A stretch of DNA of 64,000 nucleotides from Rhizobium aethiopicum (GTDB taxonomy: Bacteria; Pseudomonadota; Alphaproteobacteria; Rhizobiales; Rhizobiaceae): contig NZ_FMAJ01000015.1 of NCBI RefSeq assembly GCF_900094625.1, forward strand, positions 84,741-148,740, written 5' to 3'. Every line of letters starts with the position of its first letter. Position 1 is the first letter of the stretch. Below the pieces are notes generated by a model, which was given only the letters and a program-made list of their open reading frames with translations, was not told the origin of the DNA and ran no database searches. Made by a program: the position numbers and the translations under genes. This document shows positions 45,512 through 54,048 of the stretch, in pieces.

Positions 45512-46177
45512 CTATTCGCCGACGAACGTGACCGTCTCGGCGAGCGGAGCGCGGCCCGTACGGGCGTAACTTACCGCAGGGTCCTCGTAGCCGATCGACA
45601 TGCCGCAGAAGAGGATCAGCCCGTCCGGGGGTGACAGGGCCTCCGCGACGGTCTCGCGAACCTGCGACCACGCCATTTGCGGGCAACTGTGCAGACCTTC
45701 GGCGCGAAGCAGCAGCATGACGGTCTGCAGATACATGCCTACGTCGGCCCATTGGGGCAGGCCCAGCTCACTGTCGATGTAGCAGAAAAGGGCGGCGGGC
45801 GCGCCGAAACAGTTCCAGTTGGCGATCGCCGCCCGCTGGCGGGCCTCCCAGTCCTCGCGCGCAATGCGGAGCGCGCTGTAGCGCTCCTTGCCGAAGGCGG
45901 ACCGGCGCTCCCCGTAAGGGGATTTCAGCGCCGCCGGGTACATCTCATACTGTCGCTTGTCCCAGTGGTCGCCATGCGCCACGCGCTCGACGGCTGTTGT
46001 CTTGAGCTCTGCCAACGGTGCGCCGGTCATCACGTAGGTGTTCCACGGCTGGATGTTCGATCCTGACGGCGACCAGGCTGCCGCGGACAGCACACGCTCA
46101 AGCACTTCCCTCGCGACAGGCTTGTCTTTAAATCCGCGCACCGACCGCCGGCTTGTGACTGCCTCATATACGTCCAT
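45512..46177 (-). CDS. nitroreductase-family oxidoreductase
   Basis: FMN-dependent nitroreductase fold, 221 residues: TSRRSVRGFKDKPV at residue 8, AAAWSPSGSNIQPWN, and WADVGMYLQTVMLLLRAEGL. Reduces nitro, quinone or enoate compounds with NAD(P)H. Strong GGAGGCGATC upstream. It lies 85 bases before the FMN reductase; the pair may form a redox-detoxification unit under the ArsR-type regulator upstream (inference). Confidence 0.88.
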   Translation of the reverse strand: MDVYEAVTSRRSVRGFKDKPVAREVLERVLSAAAWSPSGSNIQPWNTYVMTGAPLAELKTTAVERVAHGDHWDKRQYEMYPAALKSPYGERRSAFGKERYSALRIAREDWEARQRAAIANWNCFGAPAALFCYIDSELGLPQWADVGMYLQTVMLLLRAEGLHSCPQMAWSQVRETVAEALSPPDGLILFCGMSIGYEDPAVSYARTGRAPLAETVTFVGE

Positions 46178-46352
46178 GATCGCCTCCTTGCCGCCGGCCG
46201 TTCCTTCCGTTCCTGATGTGGTTCATTATCTCCATTCGCAACGGAGGCGTAATCACACCGTGGTCTAGGAGGGGTACATCAAACGTACATCAGCGATCGA
46301 TGCATCCGGGGGAATCTCGGCAGAATTCGGAGACCAATCATGAGCGGCGAGA

Positions 46353-46724
46353 TCAGCGTTCCGCCATTTGCGTTAGGCGCACGCCTCGGGCACGTTCTGC
46401 CGCCGTACGGCGATGCGATCCGAAGATGTCAGCGAGTGTATCGAGCATTGCCCTGACCGCGTCGGATTGAAGTGAGTAGTAGATCGTCTGCGCAGCCCTT
46501 CGCGTCTGCACGAGTTCCTGTTCTCGAAGGATTGCAAGATGCTGAGAAGTCGAAGATTGGCTCAATCCCACTTCGTCAGCCAGGACGGTCACGGACATTT
46601 CTCCTTCGGTCAACAGATGCAGAATGTGAAGCCGTTTGGAATTCCCCATGGCCGACAGAAAGTTTGCTTCGTTGTCGAAAGCATCGGTTTTAGGGGAAGG
46701 CGCGACTGAAGATAGATTGTTCAA
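46353..46724 (-). CDS. ArsR-family regulator, NolR-like
   Basis: 123-residue winged-helix repressor. FLSAMGNSKRLHILHLL, then LADEVGLSQSSTSQHLAILR as recognition helix and TRRAAQTIYYSLQSDAVRAML closely follow rhizobial NolR, the regulator of nodulation genes. There is no Cys-rich metal site in the alpha-3 helix (no ELCVCDL). It may be a plasmid paralog of NolR. GGAGATCTCGCC precedes the ATG. It lies upstream of the nitroreductase on the same strand, 175 bases away. Confidence 0.85.
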   Translation of the reverse strand: MNNLSSVAPSPKTDAFDNEANFLSAMGNSKRLHILHLLTEGEMSVTVLADEVGLSQSSTSQHLAILREQELVQTRRAAQTIYYSLQSDAVRAMLDTLADIFGSHRRTAAERARGVRLTQMAER

Positions 46725-46782
46725 GGCGAGATCTCCTTTGGGGAACCAAAGCCGGGTACGATGTCATATCCCCGAACTTTAA

Positions 46783-46798
46783 TTTAGAGATAACGCAA
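46783..46798. promoter_or_regulatory. NolR-type box upstream of the NolR-like gene
   Basis: TTTAG (46783-46787), nine bases, AA (46797-46798) fits the published NolR consensus (A/T)TTAG-N9-A(T/A). It lies about 60 bases upstream of the ArsR start, consistent with autorepression. The motif is short and can occur by chance. Confidence 0.35.
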
Positions 46799-46908
46799 GC
46801 GTGCGAAGCCGATACCCATTGCCGGCGCCGCATCGTCTTTTTTAGCGTGAATCGGATACGGCGTGCATCAAAATGGACAGCCGGCGTCCCTCCTGGAATG
46901 GTTGAAAG

Positions 46909-47601
46909 CTAACGCGCCCCCGCCTGACGCATTTGTGCCGGCAACGTTTCCCAGGCCCGGATCAGTTCGCCGATCGAGGCGGCCTCCATCTTGTGCATGA
47001 CGTTGCTGCGATGCAGCTTCACCGTCACTTCACTGATGCCAAGGTCGAAAGCGATCTGCTTGTTGAGACGTCCACGCGCCACTTCGTGCAGAACTTCGCG
47101 CTCGCGCTGCGTCAGCGTCTCCAAACGCTTGATATTACGCATGGCGATCGCCGCCTCCGCCCGACGTTCGCTGTCGATGGCGATGGCTGCCGTCACGGCA
47201 TCAAGCAGCGTCTGGTCCCGCGCCGGCTTGGTGAGGAAATCCACGGCGCCGGCTTTCATCGCCTGGACGGTCATTGGGATATCGCCATGGCCGGTCAGGA
47301 AGATGATCGGTTTGGCAATGCCGTTTTCGGTCAGATGGCTCTGCAAGTGGAGGCCGCTTACCCCCGGCATGCGCACATCGAGGATCAGGCAGCCGGGTCT
47401 GTCCAATATATCCGCGTCCAGCAATTCGCGGGTCGAGGCAAAGCTGACCGGCTGGAAACCTGCCGACAGGATCAGCTCCGACAGCGCCTCGCGAATGGAC
47501 GCGTCGTCGTCCACGATCATGACGAGCGGCTGATCCTCTTCACCTCCGCGCTGCACTGATAAAGGCGCCGATCTACGAACGAACGGCTGGTCAACTCTCA
47601 T
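46909..47601 (-). CDS. FixJ/NarL-type response regulator
   Basis: 230 residues. The receiver domain has VMIVDDDASIREAL, phospho-acceptor Asp in CLILDVRMPGVSGL, TGHGDIPMTVQAMKAGAVDFLTKP, followed by a LuxR-type HTH (LTQREREVLHEVARGRLNKQ, then DLGISEVTVKLHRSNVMHKM). FixJ-like. ATG 47601 is one base after the stop of the receiver-only gene. Last gene of the four-gene two-component operon; unlike its paralog at 47983 it carries a 35-residue N-terminal extension. Confidence 0.92.
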   Translation of the reverse strand: MRVDQPFVRRSAPLSVQRGGEEDQPLVMIVDDDASIREALSELILSAGFQPVSFASTRELLDADILDRPGCLILDVRMPGVSGLHLQSHLTENGIAKPIIFLTGHGDIPMTVQAMKAGAVDFLTKPARDQTLLDAVTAAIAIDSERRAEAAIAMRNIKRLETLTQREREVLHEVARGRLNKQIAFDLGISEVTVKLHRSNVMHKMEAASIGELIRAWETLPAQMRQAGAR

Positions 47602-47602
47602 G

Positions 47603-47980
47603 TCACCCTCCATCTCTCGATTTGTGCAAGGCATTGGCGATGGCCGCGATCAGGGCCTGGGCATCGAATGGCTTGCGGAAGAAGCCGCCGGCGCCTTGAG
47701 CGCGGCCCTGATCCGCGATCTCGTGGCGGCCCGTGATCAGGAAAACCGGCAGCTCCGGGCGTGATTTCCTGACGAGATCACGAAGTTCGAAGCCGTCTAT
47801 GCCAGGCATTCCGATGTCGGTGATGAGCAGATCCAGGTCCGACAGCCCGTTGACGAGCAGCGAGCCCGCCGACGAGAAGCTGCGGGCGACATAGCCCGCC
47901 GATTCCAGAAGGTCGCTCATCGATTCAAGGAGTCTTGGATCGTCATCGACAATTGCCACGACATGTTTTTTCTTGTTCAT
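47603..47980 (-). CDS. single-domain response regulator (receiver only)
   Basis: 125 residues, receiver domain only: VAIVDDDPRLLESM, phospho-acceptor Asp in LLITDIGMPGIDGF, Thr in FLITGRHEIAD, Lys in GFFRKPF. No output domain, so it may act as phosphate sink or shuttle between the kinase and the two FixJ-type regulators. ATG 47980 follows GGGGGGGAATTGAAC, 2 bases past the upstream stop. Confidence 0.9.
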   Translation of the reverse strand: MNKKKHVVAIVDDDPRLLESMSDLLESAGYVARSFSSAGSLLVNGLSDLDLLITDIGMPGIDGFELRDLVRKSRPELPVFLITGRHEIADQGRAQGAGGFFRKPFDAQALIAAIANALHKSRDGG

Positions 47981-47982
47981 GT

Positions 47983-48624
47983 TCAATTCCCCCCCACCCG
48001 GCGCGAGTGGGTTATCGGTATTTCCAGTTTCTCCGCGATGCGCACGAGGTCGGCGAGCGATGCCGCCGCCATCTTCTGCATCACGTTTCTTCTATGGATC
48101 TGCAGCGTCACTTCGCTGATCCCCAGTTCTGCGGCCGCCTGCTTGTTGAGAAGGCCGCTGACGACGAGCGGCAGCACCTCGCGCTCGCGCGGCGTCAGGT
48201 CGAGATAGTGTTGCCTCAGCGTGTCGAGTTCGGCGCGTCCGGCTCTCTTTTCCCGATCCTGGGCGATCGCAATCTGGATCGCCGCCATGAGGTCCTCATC
48301 GCTGAACGGCTTGGTGAGGAAATCCACAGCGCCGCGCTTGATGGCGCGTACGGAGGAGGGGATGTCGCCATGTCCGGTGATAAAGACGATCGGCGGATGA
48401 TCGCCGTCGGCGATCTGCCTCTGCAGGTCGAGGCCGTTGATATCGGGCAGCTCGATATCGAGGATAAGGCAGGCGGGAACATCCGGCTTGTCCGCTTGCA
48501 CATAGTCACAGGCCGACTCGAAGGCGATGGCCCGTATGCCATGGGAGTCCAGCAGCTCGCCGAGAGCCTCCCGGATGCGTTCATCGTCATCAACGATGAA
48601 GACGATATGGTCATCGGTCGTCAT
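47983..48624 (-). CDS. FixJ-type response regulator
   Basis: 213 residues: VFIVDDDERIREAL, Asp in CLILDIELPDINGL, TGHGDIPSSVRAIKRGAVDFLTKPF, and LuxR-type HTH (LTPREREVLPLVVSGLLNKQ, then ELGISEVTLQIHRRNVMQKM). It overlaps the kinase gene by 14 bases, so translation is coupled, and is the most likely direct partner of that kinase. ATG 48624 is used rather than the frame opening at 48642. Confidence 0.92.
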   Translation of the reverse strand: MTTDDHIVFIVDDDERIREALGELLDSHGIRAIAFESACDYVQADKPDVPACLILDIELPDINGLDLQRQIADGDHPPIVFITGHGDIPSSVRAIKRGAVDFLTKPFSDEDLMAAIQIAIAQDREKRAGRAELDTLRQHYLDLTPREREVLPLVVSGLLNKQAAAELGISEVTLQIHRRNVMQKMAAASLADLVRIAEKLEIPITHSRRVGGN

Positions 48625-51600
48625 GACGCGCCTTCGTTTCAACGGGCAATGTAAAGATCAACGTCGCTCCGTGCGGTTGGTTCTTCTCCGCCCACAATCG
48701 TCCGCCATGCAGCTCGACGATCGAGCGGCAGATCGCCAGCCCCATGCCCATGCCGTTTTCCTTCGTGCTGAAGAAAGGCTCGAACATCTTTTCGGGAAAC
48801 TCGATGCCCCGCCCCAGATCGCGGATCTCGGTCTGGACGGCATTGCCGACCTGGTGCGAGCGTATCTCGACCACCCTTTCGCTTGTTGTGGCGTCCAGGG
48901 CCTCGATGCCGTTGCGGATGAGATTGATCAGAACCTGCTGGATCTGGATGCGGTCGAGCGCGATGGACGGCAAGCTGTCATCAACGTCGACGTCGATGCG
49001 GACGCGCCGCCGCCAGGCTTCATCGGCCATCAGGCTGCGCACTTCGTCGATGACGTTGGAAAGCGTCGTCTGAACCCTCCTGTCCGCGGATTGTTTGAAC
49101 AGGGCGCGAATGCGGCCGACGACATCAGCCGCCGAATTGGCGTCCCGGATGATGCGCTCGACGGTTCTCTGAGCCCGCTCCATATTCGGCGGATCGGCCG
49201 TTAGCCAGCGCTGGCAGGCGTGGGAATTCGCCACGACGGCCGCCAGGGGCTGGTTCACCTCGTGCGCGATGGAGGCGGAAAGCTCGGCGAGGCTTGCTGC
49301 CTGGCTCGCCCGGGCAAGTCCTTCCTGCGTCCGGCGCAGCTCTTCCTGCGCCTGAACCTCGCCGTCGATGTCGAGACATATGACGTTCCACTGGACGATC
49401 GCGCCCTCGCCATCGCGCATCGGCGCGGCCCGCGTCTCGACCCAGCGATAATCGCCATCGAACCGCCGCAGGCGATGCCGGCGCGCATAGGATTCGCCGG
49501 TGGCGAGCGAATGGGCATATTTCTCCTTGACGTCGGCCAGGTCGTCGGGATGAACGCCGGCATCGAGCGTGCCGGCCAGCCGCGACTTGCCGGTTCCATC
49601 AAGGTCTTCGAGCTTATAACCGAGGAAATCGCGAAGCTGCGGATTGCGATAGACCGGCTCTCCGTCGGGAGCCGCGCAGTCGATCATAACAGGCAGCGTT
49701 TCGACGATCTGCCAGAGCGAACGTTCCCTCTCTCGCAGCGCCTCCTCAACGCGCAGCTGATCGTCGATATCATGCGAGAGACCGTACCACTGGACGATCC
49801 GCCCGTTTTCGTCGCGCAGCGGCTCGGCGCTGCCTTTTACCCAGCGATAGACGCCGTCGGCGCGCCGCAGGCGATATTGCTGCGAGAAGCGTTCGCCGGT
49901 AACGAGGGAATGGTTGAGCGCCTCGACGAGGCTGGCGGCATCGTCCGGGTGAACGGCCGCTTCGATGAGCGCCGCGAGCGAGTTTACACCTGGCTTTTCC
50001 ATGTCGGCGATGTCGACACCCAGAAAATCGATCAAGCGCTGGTTGAAGAAGGTCGGAACGCCTTCCGGATCAAGCCGCCAGAGCAGGCTCGGGACCATGT
50101 CCACCAGTTGGGAGAGCTCGTGCTCCCGGTTGCGCAGCGCCTCCTGCGCCCGCATCTCGTCGTCGATGTCGACCGATATCACATACCATTGCACGATCGC
50201 ACCGTTCTGATCCCGCAGCGGCTCGGCGCGGCCGTCGACCCAGCGATAGGCTCCGTCGAAACGGCGCATGCGGTATTTTATCGTGAAGGGATCGCCGCTG
50301 GCGAGGGAATGGTGGACCGTCTCGAGCAGCCGCGGCGCATCGTCGGGATGAACGAGCGTGTGAATGACCGACGAGAGGCGGGTTATACCCGGCCGATCCA
50401 TATCGCCGACATCGACACCGAAAAAGTCGATCAGGCGCTTGTTGAAGAAGACGGGCTCGCCTGTCGGCGTCAGGCGCCTGATCTGGACCGGCACCATGTT
50501 CACGAGCTGTGAGAGTTCGCGCTCGCGATCGCGCAAGGCCTCCAGCGCCCGCACCTCGTCATCGATGTCGAGGGAAACGCCGTACCATTGCACGACCTTG
50601 CCGTCGTCGTCGCGCCGCGGCTCCACCCTGCATTCGGCCCAGCGATAGACGCCGTCTTTTTCAAGCCAGCGAAACCGCATCGCGGTGCCGCTGCCGCTTT
50701 CGAAGCATTTGCGCAGCGTGCGCTGCACGTCGGGCGCCTCATCGGGATGGATCAGCTGCTGCAGCAGCTCGTCGATGCGCGGTTCGCCGTCGGAGTCGAA
50801 ATCGGCGATGACGGCGCGGAAGTGATCCTGATAGCGTTTGTTGAAGTAGATCGACCCGCCTGCCGGCTCCACGCTCCAGATGCGGACGGGAACGGCGTCG
50901 ATCATTTGCTGCAACTGCTGTTCGCTCCGGCGCAGCGCCTCTTCGGCATGGACCTGATCGTCGATATCGTGGCAAAGCCCGTACCATTGGACGATGTTTC
51001 CCGCCTCATCGCGCATCGGCTCGGCGCGGCTCGACATCCAACGATAGACGCCGTCGGCGCGGCGCAGCCGATACCGCATGGCGAAATTTTCGCCCGTGAC
51101 CAGGCAACGGCTGAGCGACTCTCTGAATGCCGCAGCGTCACCGGGATGAACGATGGCTTGAAGGACTGCCTCCAGCCTGCTCACATCCGGCCTATCGGAA
51201 TCCGCGACGTCGATGCCGAGGAAGTCGATCATGCGTTTGTTGAAGAAAGTCGGCTCGCCGTCGGGTCTCAGGCGCCACACATGGCTCGGCACCATGTCCA
51301 CCAGCTGCGACAGTTCCCGTTCGCGTTCGCTGAGCGCTTCCACGCTCTGGCGCAACGAAAGCACCGCCAGCTGATGCTGACGGGATATGGCGGCGACGAT
51401 CAGCGCCGAAAACGCCGAGATGGCCAGAAACAGCTGCAGCATGACCTGGTTGTGCCGCTGAGATTCGGGATCGCCGGCGAATTGACTGGCGCCCGTTATC
51501 GTGAAGACCGCCGTGATCAGGGCGAGGAGAGCGAGCGACACCACCGCTCCCTTGAATTCGAAGCGGACTGCGGCCCAGAGAAGAGGCGGCATGATGATAT

Positions 51601-52342
51601 AGGCGAAGGGAAGATAGCCGCTCAGCGATAGAGCGGCGACGCCCAGGAAGATCAGCGCCAGGACTGCCGCTTCCACCCATTGCCCGGTGGAAAGCTGGGT
51701 CTTGCCGCGCCAGCTGTGGAAGAGAACCAGCGCCAGCGGCGCCACGATCAGGACACCGGTGGCGTCTCCGATCCACCATAAGGGCCAGGCCGTCAGGAAG
51801 GATTGCGACTGAATGCTGAACCAGGCGAGTGTGGCGCTTCCGATGGTCGCGCTCACGGCTGGTGCAATCCCGGCGCTGATGACTACGAACGCAATCACTT
51901 CCGGCAGGGTTTCGAACCGGATAGGGGGCTTCAAAGTCCGGTTGACAAGCCAGGCGGCGACCACCGCTTCGAGGGCGTTGCCGACATAGATCAGGAAGGC
52001 CGCAGCTTGAGGACTATGGAACCACAGGACATTGCTGAACATCTCCCCCAGGCAGCCCGCCAGTATCCACCACGGCCAGCTGGGCCGGGAGGCGAGGATG
52101 AGGGTGGCGATGAAAAGGCCGCCCGGAGGCCAGATGGAAATGCCCGTTCCCGGTACAATCGCGAGCGACTGGGCGAAGCCGCAGGCGAGCACATAGGCGA
52201 GGAAGAAAAGCGCCAGATGCAGCAACGGCGGGCGGTGCGACCAGATCCTCTCCATCAACCGCTCCGGCCGGACAGGCAAAGCCGGCGGGTCGTCAGTGTT
52301 TCCTACAGCAGTTGTTTTCCATTTCGGGGCCGGCGCGCTCAT
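48611..52342 (-). CDS. MASE1 sensor histidine kinase with five tandem PAS domains
   Basis: 1243 residues. An N-terminal MASE1 membrane domain of about eight helices (roughly residues 35-320; PGTGISIWPPGGLFIATLIL) is followed by five PAS/PAC modules starting near 342, 472, 610, 743 and 877, each with a YRW core and a (V/I)QW(Y/N).(V/I/L)..DID end. Then come HisKA (SIAHEVNQPLAAV, phospho-His near 1026) and HATPase (LINLIRNGIEALDA, FEPFFSTKENGMGMGLAICR), as in FixL/DctB. First gene of the two-component operon. The ligand is unknown; no FixL-type heme pocket is evident. ATG 52342 is chosen; the frame opens at 52369. Confidence 0.92.
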   Translation of the reverse strand: MSAPAPKWKTTAVGNTDDPPALPVRPERLMERIWSHRPPLLHLALFFLAYVLACGFAQSLAIVPGTGISIWPPGGLFIATLILASRPSWPWWILAGCLGEMFSNVLWFHSPQAAAFLIYVGNALEAVVAAWLVNRTLKPPIRFETLPEVIAFVVISAGIAPAVSATIGSATLAWFSIQSQSFLTAWPLWWIGDATGVLIVAPLALVLFHSWRGKTQLSTGQWVEAAVLALIFLGVAALSLSGYLPFAYIIMPPLLWAAVRFEFKGAVVSLALLALITAVFTITGASQFAGDPESQRHNQVMLQLFLAISAFSALIVAAISRQHQLAVLSLRQSVEALSERERELSQLVDMVPSHVWRLRPDGEPTFFNKRMIDFLGIDVADSDRPDVSRLEAVLQAIVHPGDAAAFRESLSRCLVTGENFAMRYRLRRADGVYRWMSSRAEPMRDEAGNIVQWYGLCHDIDDQVHAEEALRRSEQQLQQMIDAVPVRIWSVEPAGGSIYFNKRYQDHFRAVIADFDSDGEPRIDELLQQLIHPDEAPDVQRTLRKCFESGSGTAMRFRWLEKDGVYRWAECRVEPRRDDDGKVVQWYGVSLDIDDEVRALEALRDRERELSQLVNMVPVQIRRLTPTGEPVFFNKRLIDFFGVDVGDMDRPGITRLSSVIHTLVHPDDAPRLLETVHHSLASGDPFTIKYRMRRFDGAYRWVDGRAEPLRDQNGAIVQWYVISVDIDDEMRAQEALRNREHELSQLVDMVPSLLWRLDPEGVPTFFNQRLIDFLGVDIADMEKPGVNSLAALIEAAVHPDDAASLVEALNHSLVTGERFSQQYRLRRADGVYRWVKGSAEPLRDENGRIVQWYGLSHDIDDQLRVEEALRERERSLWQIVETLPVMIDCAAPDGEPVYRNPQLRDFLGYKLEDLDGTGKSRLAGTLDAGVHPDDLADVKEKYAHSLATGESYARRHRLRRFDGDYRWVETRAAPMRDGEGAIVQWNVICLDIDGEVQAQEELRRTQEGLARASQAASLAELSASIAHEVNQPLAAVVANSHACQRWLTADPPNMERAQRTVERIIRDANSAADVVGRIRALFKQSADRRVQTTLSNVIDEVRSLMADEAWRRRVRIDVDVDDSLPSIALDRIQIQQVLINLIRNGIEALDATTSERVVEIRSHQVGNAVQTEIRDLGRGIEFPEKMFEPFFSTKENGMGMGLAICRSIVELHGGRLWAEKNQPHGATLIFTLPVETKARHDDR

Positions 52343-52592
52343 AGTGGAACCGTAATCCTGGTGCACCACAACCGCAACTCATGGAAACCCATGCATTGCG
52401 CGGGTATGTAGCTGGATTTCTCGGCCGCGAACGAGGTCTTCTGTCTCTCCGATCAGCCATCCTAGACCTTGGGCTGGCTCCGCTATGCCCTGCGTCTGGG
52501 ACGTTCGACCTCAAGCATGATGGAAGGCGTCCGGCGTTGCGGTCATTCTCCATCCGCGCGGGCGTGCGGACGATGCAACAGAGGAGATTGAG

Positions 52593-53345
52593 ATGAAAAT
52601 CATGGTAGCGGGAGCAAGCGGCCTCATCGGAACGCAACTGACGGCGGATCTGCGGCGCTTGGGCCACGATGTCACGGCCGCGTCTCTGTCGCTCGGCGTC
52701 GACACGGTTACGGGCAAGGGCCTAGAAACGGCGATGACGGGAGCGGACGTCGTCATCGATGTGACCAATGCCGCCTCCTTCGGCGACAATTCGGCTCTCG
52801 ATTTCTTTAAGACATCGACGAAGAACCTGCTCGCGGCCGCAGCTAAAGCCGGCGTCCGCCACTATCTCGCGCTCTCCGTCGTCGGCACGCCGGAGCTCGT
52901 TGAAAGCGATTATTTTCGCGCGAAAGCGGTGCAGGAAAATCTCATTCGGGCTTCAGCTCGACCTTATACGATCCTCCGCTCGACGCAGTTCTACGAATTC
53001 ATAAACGGAGTGATCGACCTAAGTGCTGAAGGCAACGGCTTGCGCCTGCCTCCGGCCTTGATGAGGCCGGTCGCGGCTCAGGACGTCGCCGCATTCCTGG
53101 CGGAGCTGGCGACCGGTGATCCCTTGAGCGATATTATCGAGATCGGCGGCCCCGAACAGTTCGGCATCGACGAAATCGCTCGGGTCTATCTCGCCGCAAA
53201 CGAAGACCAGCGGCCGGTGATAACCGATCCCTCCACCTCCTATTTCGGCGTCGAACTGACCGGTGACGTATTGCTTCCGGGTCTCGGAACGCGAATGGGT
53301 AGCCTGAAGCTCTCCGACTGGCTCTATCAATCGATGGCGGCTTAG
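52593..53345 (+). CDS. SDR/NmrA-like NAD(P)-binding protein
   Basis: 250 residues, Rossmann motif MVAGASGLIGTQLTADL at residue 4, VVIDVTNAASFGDNSALDFF, then VRHYLALSVVGTPELVESDYFRAK with the Tyr/Lys positions, and TILRSTQFYEFINGV. This is the atypical SDR family (NmrA-like, quinone- or redox-sensing members). Exact activity unknown. GGAGATTGAG precedes ATG 52593. Divergent from the sensor kinase gene. Confidence 0.85.
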   Translation: MKIMVAGASGLIGTQLTADLRRLGHDVTAASLSLGVDTVTGKGLETAMTGADVVIDVTNAASFGDNSALDFFKTSTKNLLAAAAKAGVRHYLALSVVGTPELVESDYFRAKAVQENLIRASARPYTILRSTQFYEFINGVIDLSAEGNGLRLPPALMRPVAAQDVAAFLAELATGDPLSDIIEIGGPEQFGIDEIARVYLAANEDQRPVITDPSTSYFGVELTGDVLLPGLGTRMGSLKLSDWLYQSMAA

Positions 53346-53372
53346 CAGCCATCTTGAATTTTGCCGAATGAA

Positions 53373-53400
53373 GTAATACCTTCTTCTTGGAGAGTATTAC
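53373..53400. promoter_or_regulatory. inverted repeat upstream of vapBC (probable autoregulatory operator)
   Basis: GTAATAC (53373-53379) and GTATTAC (53394-53400) are exact inverted repeats with a 14-base spacer, 13 bases before the vapB ATG. VapB/AbrB antitoxins bind such palindromes to repress their own operon. Confidence 0.6.
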
Positions 53401-53413
53401 AGAGGCGCTCGTT

Positions 53414-53647
53414 ATGACCACGACCGTTACTGCGAAAGGCCAGGTGACCATTCCGAAGCCTGTACGGGACATGCTTGGCATCGTTCCTGGCAGCCAGGTC
53501 GATTTTCATCGTGCTGCCGACGGCAGTGTGGTGCTGACGCGCGCCGACAAGAAACGGCCGGCGAGCCGCTTCGAAAAGCTGCGCGGCCATGCCGGCAAGG
53601 GCCTCGATACCGACGCTATCATGGCTCTAACGCGCGGCGAAACGTGA
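53414..53647 (+). CDS. vapB: AbrB/MazE-type antitoxin (VapB family)
   Basis: 77 residues with an N-terminal SpoVT/AbrB swapped-hairpin DNA-binding domain (TVTAKGQVTIPKPVRDMLGI, then PGSQVDFHRAADGSVVL) and a C-terminal tail that should wrap the toxin. ATG 53414 is used; the frame opens at 53387 inside the inverted repeat. Its stop overlaps the toxin start (GTGA). Antitoxin and autorepressor of a plasmid addiction module next to repABC. Confidence 0.88.
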   Translation: MTTTVTAKGQVTIPKPVRDMLGIVPGSQVDFHRAADGSVVLTRADKKRPASRFEKLRGHAGKGLDTDAIMALTRGET

Positions 53648-54048
53648 CCTTCGTCGATACCAATGTGCTGCTGGACCTCGTGACCGATGACCCGGAATGG
53701 TCGGACTGGTCTATTGCCCAGCTCGAGACCGCGAGTATCGAGGGTCCCCTGCTCATTAATGATTTAGTCTATGCCGAACTTGCGGTTCGATACGAGACGA
53801 TCGAGGCGCTGGAGGCCTTTGTGGAACAGGCTGCCCTCGAGATGGTGCCGATGCCGAAACCCGCCTTGTTTCTTGCCGGCAAGGTTTTCACGCAGTATCG
53901 CAAGGCAGGCGGTACGCGCACCGGCGTGCTTCCCGATTTCTTCATCGGCGCTCATGCCGCCGTGCAGCAGTTGCCGCTCCTGACGCGAGATGTCGGCCGC
54001 TATCGCAGCTACTTCCCCTCGTTGAAATTGATAGCGCCCGGTTCCTGA
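53644..54048 (+). CDS. vapC: PIN-domain toxin (VapC family)
   Basis: 134 residues. Acidic residues of the PIN nuclease site are visible: FVDTNVLLDLV (Asp4), LINDLVYAELAVRY (Glu), LPDFFIGAHA and LLTRDVGRY (Asp). Mg-dependent ribonuclease, probably cleaving initiator tRNA or other RNA when VapB is lost. GTG start overlapping the antitoxin stop couples their synthesis. Position 500 bases from repA suggests post-segregational maintenance of the plasmid (inference). Confidence 0.88.
   Translation: MTFVDTNVLLDLVTDDPEWSDWSIAQLETASIEGPLLINDLVYAELAVRYETIEALEAFVEQAALEMVPMPKPALFLAGKVFTQYRKAGGTRTGVLPDFFIGAHAAVQQLPLLTRDVGRYRSYFPSLKLIAPGS

Noticed and set aside
49220..50512. 430-residue + strand frame opposite the PAS kinase
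   Set aside because: Mirror of the PAS repeats; repeated text on the + strand is the complement of the repeats, not a protein family.
49700..51320. Repeats resembling a CRISPR array or tandem DNA repeat
   Set aside because: Repeat unit is about 390 bases, in frame, and encodes PAS domains; no short direct repeats with unique spacers.
53346..54048. Single orphan PIN toxin
   Set aside because: An AbrB-type antitoxin with overlapping stop/start lies directly upstream, so it is a complete module.
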